NCBI GenBank assembly: GCA_902796215.1
Contig: CADBNY010000086.1
Coordinates: 1-10,057 of the forward strand
Direction of reading: 5' to 3'
Length of the DNA stretch: 10,057 nt
Source: an uncultured Erysipelotrichaceae bacterium
GTDB lineage: Bacteria > Bacillota_I > Bacilli_A > RF39 > UBA660
Shown here: piece by piece, positions 5,779-10,057 of the stretch
How positions within the stretch are numbered: position 1 is the stretch's first letter
How the letters are laid out: the number at the start of each line of letters is the position of its first letter
The notes under the pieces: generated by a model
The model's database searches: none
What the model was told of the DNA's origin: nothing
Seen by the model: only the letters and a program-made list of their open reading frames with translations
Made by a program: the position numbers and the translations under genes

Positions 5779-7890
5779 TTGAGAGATAATATAATTAATG
5801 TTTTAAAAAATTGCGATAAAGCTGTTGACATTTATGAATTACAGTATTTGTTAGGAATTGAGACAGTGGAAGATATGAATTTACTCAGTGAAGAATTGCG
5901 TAAATTAGAGGATGAAGTTGTTATATATTGTTCTAATAAAAACAAATATATGATGCTTGAGAATAGTCATTTACGTAAGGGAATTATGCGTGTTAATAAA
6001 AAGGGATTTGGATTTGTTGAAATTGATAATTTAGAGGATGATGTTTTTATTGCTGCTGATAATATGAATGGTGCAATTCATGATGATGTTGTTTTAGTTG
6101 AAATTATTAGTAAAATGAATTTAGATAAATTAGAGGGGCGAGTTTTAAAAATTATCGAGAGAAGAGTACAAAATTATATTGGTTTAATCTCTTTTGATAA
6201 TAAAGGTATTGGACATATCAAATTAGATGATTCAAAAGTAAAATTAGATATTGAAATTCCTAAAGATAATGCTTTGAATGCTGTTGATGGACATAAAGTT
6301 GTTGTTACACTTGATAAAAAAATTAATAATAGTGGTCGATATGGAGGTAAGGTTGTGAAAATTATTGGTCACGTTAATGACCCTGGTGTTGATATATTAT
6401 CTATTATTTATAAGTATAATATTAATGTTGATTTTCCAGATGATGTAAAAAAAGAAGTTTCTGAGATGTCAATGGAAGTTCATGATAGTGAATTAAATGG
6501 TAGACACGATTTAAGAGACCAAGTTATTTTTACTATTGATGGTGATGATACAAAAGATATTGATGATGCTATTTCGATTGAAAAATTGAAAAATGGACAT
6601 TATAAGTTAGGAGTGCATATTGCTGATGTTAGTTATTATGTTAAGGAGGGCAGTCCTTTAGATAAAGAGGCTATGGATAGGGGTACTAGTGTTTATTTAG
6701 TTGATAGAGTTATTCCTATGCTTCCTCATGAATTATCAAATGGAATTTGTTCTTTGAATCCTGGTGTTGATAGATTAACAATTTCTTGTATTATGGAATT
6801 TGATAATTCAGGTAAACAATTAGATTATGAAATATTTCCTAGTGTTATTAAATCTCGTATTCAAATGACCTATAAAAATGTAAATAGTATTTTAGAAGAT
6901 AATACTGTTCCTGAAGGATATGAAGAATTTGTTGATTCTTTACGTTTAATGGAAGAATTAGCAACTATTTTACGTAATGCAAAGGAAAAGCGAGGGTATA
7001 TTGATTTTGATGTTGATGAGGCAAAAATATTAGTTGATGAAAAGTGTGTTCCTTATGATGTTGTTTTAAGAAATCGTGGTAAAGGCGAAAAATTAATTGA
7101 AGATTTTATGATTGCTGCTAATGAATGTGTTGCTTCACATATTTATTTTATGAACTTGCCTTTTATTTATCGTATTCATGAATATCCAAAAGAAGAAAAA
7201 ATTCGCGATTTTTTAGGTTTTGTATCTCGATTGGGTTATTCTATAAATGGGGATATTAAAGATGTAAAACCAACAACTATACAGAAAATATTGTATCAAT
7301 TAAAGGATAAGCCTGAATATAAAATATTGTCTTCTTTATTGCTTCGTTGTATGCAAAAAGCGGTTTATCGTGCAGAAAATTTAGGACATTATGGTTTGGC
7401 AAGTAGTTGCTATACGCATTTTACTTCTCCAATACGACGTTATCCTGATACTACAGTTCATAGACTTCTTCATACATATTTGTTTGATGGAAAAATGGAT
7501 ATGGCTACTATTCGTAAGTGGGAAGAGAAACTTGTTTATATTGCTGAACATTCTTCCATAAAAGAGAGAAATTCTGTTGATTGTGAAAGAGAAGTTGATG
7601 ACATGAAAATGGCTGAATATATGGAGGGGCATATTGGAGAAGAATTTGAGGGAATGATTTCTTCTATTACTAGTTTTGGTATGTTTGTTGAACTACCAAA
7701 TTTAATTGAAGGTCTTGTTCCAATAAGAGATATGAATGATTTCTTTCACTTTGATGAAGATTCTATGACGTTGACAGGGGAGAAAAAACATGTAAAATAT
7801 TCTATAGGTGAAAAAGTTTTGGTTCGTGTTGTTCGCGCTTCAAAAGAAGAAAAGACTATTGATTTTGAGGTATTGAGAAAGGTAGTTTAG
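5779..7890 (+). CDS. rnr: Ribonuclease R (RNB/S1-domain 3'-5' exoribonuclease)
   Basis: RNase R is a processive 3'-5' exoribonuclease that digests structured RNA, and it degrades non-stop mRNA released by tmRNA-SmpB. Numbered from the TTG start (703 residues): an N-terminal winged-helix-like region (about 1-65); cold-shock/OB domains (about 66-200, with RKGIMRVNKKGFGFVEI); and the RNB catalytic domain from about 240, with DGDDTKDIDDA supplying the metal-binding aspartates Asp254, Asp260, Asp262 and Asp263. Further RNB signatures are GVHIADVSYYV, YLVDRVIPMLPHELSNGICSLNP, EDFMIAANECVA, YRIHEYP and CYTHFTSPIRRYPD. A C-terminal S1 domain (about 620-695, GMISSITSFGMFVELP) follows; no long lysine-rich tail like that of E. 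coli is present. An in-frame ATG at 5755 has no ribosome-binding site and overlaps a TATAAT box, whereas AAGGTGGT (5768-5775) sits properly before TTG. The next gene begins 14 nt after the stop. Confidence 0.95.
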   Translation: MRDNIINVLKNCDKAVDIYELQYLLGIETVEDMNLLSEELRKLEDEVVIYCSNKNKYMMLENSHLRKGIMRVNKKGFGFVEIDNLEDDVFIAADNMNGAIHDDVVLVEIISKMNLDKLEGRVLKIIERRVQNYIGLISFDNKGIGHIKLDDSKVKLDIEIPKDNALNAVDGHKVVVTLDKKINNSGRYGGKVVKIIGHVNDPGVDILSIIYKYNINVDFPDDVKKEVSEMSMEVHDSELNGRHDLRDQVIFTIDGDDTKDIDDAISIEKLKNGHYKLGVHIADVSYYVKEGSPLDKEAMDRGTSVYLVDRVIPMLPHELSNGICSLNPGVDRLTISCIMEFDNSGKQLDYEIFPSVIKSRIQMTYKNVNSILEDNTVPEGYEEFVDSLRLMEELATILRNAKEKRGYIDFDVDEAKILVDEKCVPYDVVLRNRGKGEKLIEDFMIAANECVASHIYFMNLPFIYRIHEYPKEEKIRDFLGFVSRLGYSINGDIKDVKPTTIQKILYQLKDKPEYKILSSLLLRCMQKAVYRAENLGHYGLASSCYTHFTSPIRRYPDTTVHRLLHTYLFDGKMDMATIRKWEEKLVYIAEHSSIKERNSVDCEREVDDMKMAEYMEGHIGEEFEGMISSITSFGMFVELPNLIEGLVPIRDMNDFFHFDEDSMTLTGEKKHVKYSIGEKVLVRVVRASKEEKTIDFEVLRKVV

Positions 7891-7904
7891 TTGGTGGTAG
7901 AAGT

Positions 7905-9107
7905 ATGGCAAAAAAGAAAGTAAAATTAAAGAAAAGAATTAGGGTCCTTGTTTGTTTAGTTTTTATTGCTATTTTGGGGGTTTTAGGTTTCTTTTATTTT
8001 AGAAATACATGGATGAGCGAAAAGAAGAATGATTTAGAAAAGGAAGATTTAAAAAAGGAAGAAAAAAAACCTCAAGAGTATAGTGCTAAAATATTTATGG
8101 TGGGAGATGCTTTAATTCATTGGGGTGTTTATAATGATGCTAAGCAAAGTGATGGATCTTATGATTTTAAGCCGATGCTAGAAGCTATTAAACCAATTTC
8201 TTCTAAATATGATTTAGCTTATTATAATCAAGAAACTGTTTTAGGTGGTGCTAGTTTAGGTTATTCTAGTTACCCACGTTTTAATTCTCCTCAAGAAGTC
8301 GGTGATGCATTTATTGATGCTGGATTTAATATGGTTTCTTTGGCTACAAATCATACTATGGATAAAGGAGAAGTTGGTGTTATAAATTCCGTTGAATATT
8401 GGAAAAAACAATCTGGAGTTGCTGCATCTGGACAATGGACTAGTGCAGAAGAAAGAGAATCATCTATTGCAAAAGTTTATGAAGTCAATAATATAAAATA
8501 TGCTTTTATTTCTTATACAATTTGGAATAATGGTTTAGTAACACCGGCAGATAAGGATTATCTAAATAATGAATATAGTCCTGAAAAGGCAGCTGCTGAT
8601 ATTTCAAAGGTAAGAAATAGTGTAGATTTTGTTATTGTTGCTATGCATTGGGGAACAGAGTATTCATTTAAGGTTGATGCAAAACAAGAAGAAATAGCTA
8701 ATTATTTATCTACATTAGGGGTTGATTTAATTATTGGTGCACATCCGCATGTTATTCAAACTGCTGAATATATTAATGATGGAAAAACTTTTGTTATTTA
8801 TTCTTTAGGGAATTTCATTAGTGATCAAGATGATGTTGATAATTTTACTGGACTTGCTTTTGAAGTTACTTTGAAGAAAAATGTGGATATTGAAGACAAT
8901 GTGATTCATTCAGTTGTTGATCCAAAAGCTGAACTTATTTATACAACAACTATTAAACGTGGTGGAGTAAATCATAATTTTAAAGTAGTTCCTTATCCGC
9001 AATTGACAGATACTCAATTAAATAATTATACTAATCTTTATGAAAAGTATAAAAGTATTGTTAATGAGAGGTGTCCAAATCTTACTTGGGGATTAACTGG
9101 AGAGTGA
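7905..9107 (+). CDS. Membrane-anchored CapA/PGA_cap-family protein (metallophosphoesterase-like fold)
   Basis: This 400-residue protein belongs to the CapA/PgsA family (PGA_cap domain), named for a subunit of poly-gamma-glutamate capsule synthesis; most members outside capsule loci have no known role. Seen: a lysine/arginine-rich N terminus (3-13), one transmembrane helix (about 14-32), a charged linker (about 38-57) rich in Lys and Glu, then the extracellular domain from about 60. Domain motifs in order: FMVGDALIH (64-72), YYNQETVLGG (106-115), ATNHTMDKG (147-155), AMHWGTEY (246-253), IIGAHPHVIQTAEY (276-289) and VIYSLGNFI (297-305). The Asp, Asn, His and Glu residues expected for a metal site are present (Asp68, Glu110, Asn149, His150, His248, His280, His282). 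No capB or capC partner is visible, so a capsule role is not supported. It starts 14 nt after rnr (GGTGGT at 7893-7898) and ends 4 nt before smpB, so it is likely co-transcribed with both. Confidence 0.85.
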   Translation: MAKKKVKLKKRIRVLVCLVFIAILGVLGFFYFRNTWMSEKKNDLEKEDLKKEEKKPQEYSAKIFMVGDALIHWGVYNDAKQSDGSYDFKPMLEAIKPISSKYDLAYYNQETVLGGASLGYSSYPRFNSPQEVGDAFIDAGFNMVSLATNHTMDKGEVGVINSVEYWKKQSGVAASGQWTSAEERESSIAKVYEVNNIKYAFISYTIWNNGLVTPADKDYLNNEYSPEKAAADISKVRNSVDFVIVAMHWGTEYSFKVDAKQEEIANYLSTLGVDLIIGAHPHVIQTAEYINDGKTFVIYSLGNFISDQDDVDNFTGLAFEVTLKKNVDIEDNVIHSVVDPKAELIYTTTIKRGGVNHNFKVVPYPQLTDTQLNNYTNLYEKYKSIVNERCPNLTWGLTGE

Positions 9108-9111
9108 TAAA

Positions 9112-9552
9112 ATGGAAGTCTTGAATCGAAAAGCTAAATTTGATTATTTTGTGGAAGAAGAGTTTGAGGCAGGTATTGTTCTTTCTGGAACTGAAATTAA
9201 AGCCATTCGTAATGGTAGTTGTAATATACGGGATTGTTATGGTATTGTTAAAAATGGAGAGATTTTTCTTTTAAATATGTATATTGGTGAATATAAGGAA
9301 GGAAATATTTTTAATCATAATACAACCCGTAGTAGAAAACTTCTTCTTCATAAAAAGGAAATTCAAAAAATATCTAAATTAGTTGAACTTAATGGTTTAA
9401 CATTAATTCCTTTAAAAGGCTATTTTAAGGAAAATAAATTTAAAATTTTATTAGGGGTTTGTCGTGGAAAGAAAAATGTTGATAAGCGAGAAACTATAAA
9501 AGAAAGAGATATTAGAAGAGAAACACTAAAAAAAATGAAAAATTATAAGTGA
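9112..9552 (+). CDS. smpB: SsrA-binding protein SmpB
   Basis: SmpB binds the tRNA-like domain of tmRNA and brings it to stalled ribosomes in trans-translation. The 146 residues are a little shorter than usual (about 150-160). Family blocks: NRKAKFDYFVEEEFEAGIVL (5-24), SGTEIKAIRNGSCNIRDCYG (25-44), IFNHNTTRSRKLLLHKKEI (66-84), GLTLIPLKGYFKENKFKILL (95-114) and GKKNVDKRETIKERD (119-133), where the usual GKKLYDKRE has Asn-Val instead of Leu-Tyr. The C-terminal tail, which enters the mRNA channel, is basic (LKKMKNYK). GGAGAGTGAT, spanning the stop of the upstream gene (9099-9108), acts as ribosome-binding site, so translation is probably coupled. Its RNA partner ssrA lies 114 nt downstream, the usual smpB-ssrA order of Bacillus-type genomes. 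Confidence 0.97.
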   Translation: MEVLNRKAKFDYFVEEEFEAGIVLSGTEIKAIRNGSCNIRDCYGIVKNGEIFLLNMYIGEYKEGNIFNHNTTRSRKLLLHKKEIQKISKLVELNGLTLIPLKGYFKENKFKILLGVCRGKKNVDKRETIKERDIRRETLKKMKNYK

Positions 9553-9623
9553 TTTTCTTCTTTTTTTTGTTTTGTAAAATCATTAAATTACACTTAAGTT
9601 TTATAAAAATGGTAATAACTATC

Positions 9624-9648
9624 TTTTTTTTTTTATTTGTGTTATACT
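9624..9648 (+). promoter_or_regulatory. Extended -10 promoter for ssrA with an adjacent poly-T tract
   Basis: TGtTATACT (9640-9648) is an extended -10 element; transcription should begin near 9655, some 12 nt before the mature tmRNA end, consistent with a short leader removed by RNase P. No good -35 box is seen at 16-18 nt spacing (TATCTT at 9620-9625 is poor). An 11-nt T run (9624-9634) fills most of the spacer. Confidence 0.55.
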
Positions 9649-9666
9649 GGGATAGACATTTTATAT

Positions 9667-10047
9667 GGGGCTGATTTGGTTTCGACGGGAATAGTAGAGC
9701 ATAGATGGCAGGCCGAATGTCCACGTTACGGACAAAAAAAAATAAATGCAAATAAATTAAAAAATGCTGTAGCTAACATGTTTGGTGGACGCCAAGCTGT
9801 TGCTTATGCTCTTTAATTAATACGAGCCAGCGCTTCTTTTTAATTCTTACCTAGGAATTATTTAGAGGTTCATTTTTATAGGTTATATCTATTCTTTGTC
9901 TAGTGAATAGAAAGAATTTTTAGACTAGTATGTTTTCTTGGTCGTTAACTACTTGGATAACATGCGAATGTAATTAGTTAACTAAGCTTGTAGAAGTTTA
10001 TGTAGCTCTATTTTCGGACAGGAGTTCGATTCTCCTCAGCTCCACCA
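9667..10047 (+). ncRNA. ssrA: Transfer-messenger RNA (tmRNA, one-piece type)
   Basis: tmRNA acts as alanyl-tRNA and short mRNA to rescue stalled ribosomes and tag their products. The 381-nt gene is complete with encoded CCA (10045-10047). The 5' end GGGGCTGATTTGGTTTCGAC is the family signature, and GGGGCTG (9667-9673) pairs with CAGCTCC (10037-10043) to form the 7-bp acceptor stem (one G-U). The T arm is AGGAG-TTCGATT-CTCCT. Long-range helix P2 is supported by TAGAGC (9695-9700) with GCTCTA (10005-10010). A hairpin GTCC/GGAC (9719-9722 with 9730-9733) precedes the tag frame. Near the 3' side, GTTAACTA (9944-9951) pairs with TAGTTAAC (9975-9982) around an inner ACAT-GCGA-ATGT hairpin. Only 10 nt of flanking sequence remain, so any integration site at the 3' end cannot be assessed. 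Confidence 0.97.
9748..9816 (+). other. tmRNA tag-peptide reading frame
   Basis: The inferred resume codon is GCA (9748-9750), after the A-rich stretch and AATAAAT; the frame ends at TAA (9814-9816), followed at once by TTAA. It encodes 22 residues starting ANKLKN and ending QAVAYAL, to which the alanine carried by tmRNA is added in front. Typical Firmicutes tags are 10-15 residues and end in ALAA; this one is longer and ends AYAL. The frame and stop are clear, because the other frames lack the A-Y-A-L ending; the exact resume codon (GCA at 9748, or less likely GCT at 9766) is inferred. Confidence 0.8.
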
Positions 10048-10057
10048 TTGACGAATC

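Noticed and set aside
3356..9107. A poly-gamma-glutamate capsule system (murI plus capA-like gene)
   Set aside because: No capB, capC or other ligase or export gene is present, the two genes are 3.8 kb apart in different transcription units, and murI is coupled to murD instead.
9537..9568. Possible terminator after smpB: GAAAA/TTTTC (9537-9541 with 9553-9557) followed by eight T residues at 9561-9568
   Set aside because: The stem is only 5 A/T-rich pairs with an 11-nt loop and begins inside the coding end; such pairing is expected by chance in this composition.
10030..10057. Integration (attachment) site for a mobile element at the 3' end of ssrA
   Set aside because: tmRNA 3' ends are common integration sites, but only 10 nt follow the CCA and no duplicate of the 3' end or integrase gene is visible.

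Overview
This is a strongly AT-rich window with a Firmicutes (Bacilli-type) housekeeping gene set. The order eno - secG - rnr - (capA-like) - smpB - ssrA is a variant of the arrangement known from Bacillus and relatives. TGA serves as a stop codon at the correct protein ends of murI, the capA-like gene and smpB, and Trp is encoded by TGG, so the standard code is in use. The peptidoglycan genes (a Fem-type transferase, murD, murI) mean a walled cell. An AT-rich, walled relative of the Mollicutes, such as an uncultured gut Bacilli/Erysipelotrichia-like lineage, fits best, but the sequence does not fix the taxon.

Layout. The window opens inside tuf (C-terminal 188 residues of EF-Tu), which ends at a clear hairpin terminator. 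Convergent to it on the minus strand is a FemABX-family peptidoglycan aminoacyltransferase; the shared hairpin probably terminates both. From a divergent intergenic region murD (GTG start) and murI run rightwards with a 1-nt gap: MurI makes D-glutamate and MurD attaches it to UDP-MurNAc-L-Ala. A strong extended -10 promoter directly after the murI stop drives eno. secG has its own promoter and a short hairpin overlapping its stop codon. Then follow rnr (RNase R, most likely starting at a TTG codon), a membrane-anchored CapA/PGA_cap-family protein, smpB, and finally the complete tmRNA gene ssrA, whose CCA end lies 10 nt before the window edge.

The right half is a ribosome-rescue and RNA quality-control group: tmRNA and SmpB release stalled ribosomes and RNase R degrades the defective mRNA. 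The left half is a wall-precursor group. No CRISPR array, insertion sequence, prophage gene or toxin-antitoxin pair was seen, and no intergenic stretch exceeds about 115 nt.

The most interesting points are an unusual, long tmRNA tag (22 encoded residues ending AYAL instead of the usual ALAA), a MurD with substitutions at normally conserved active-site motifs and encoded beside murI, and the CapA-like gene placed between rnr and smpB. I found no convincing new multi-gene system; the window is mainly core genes.
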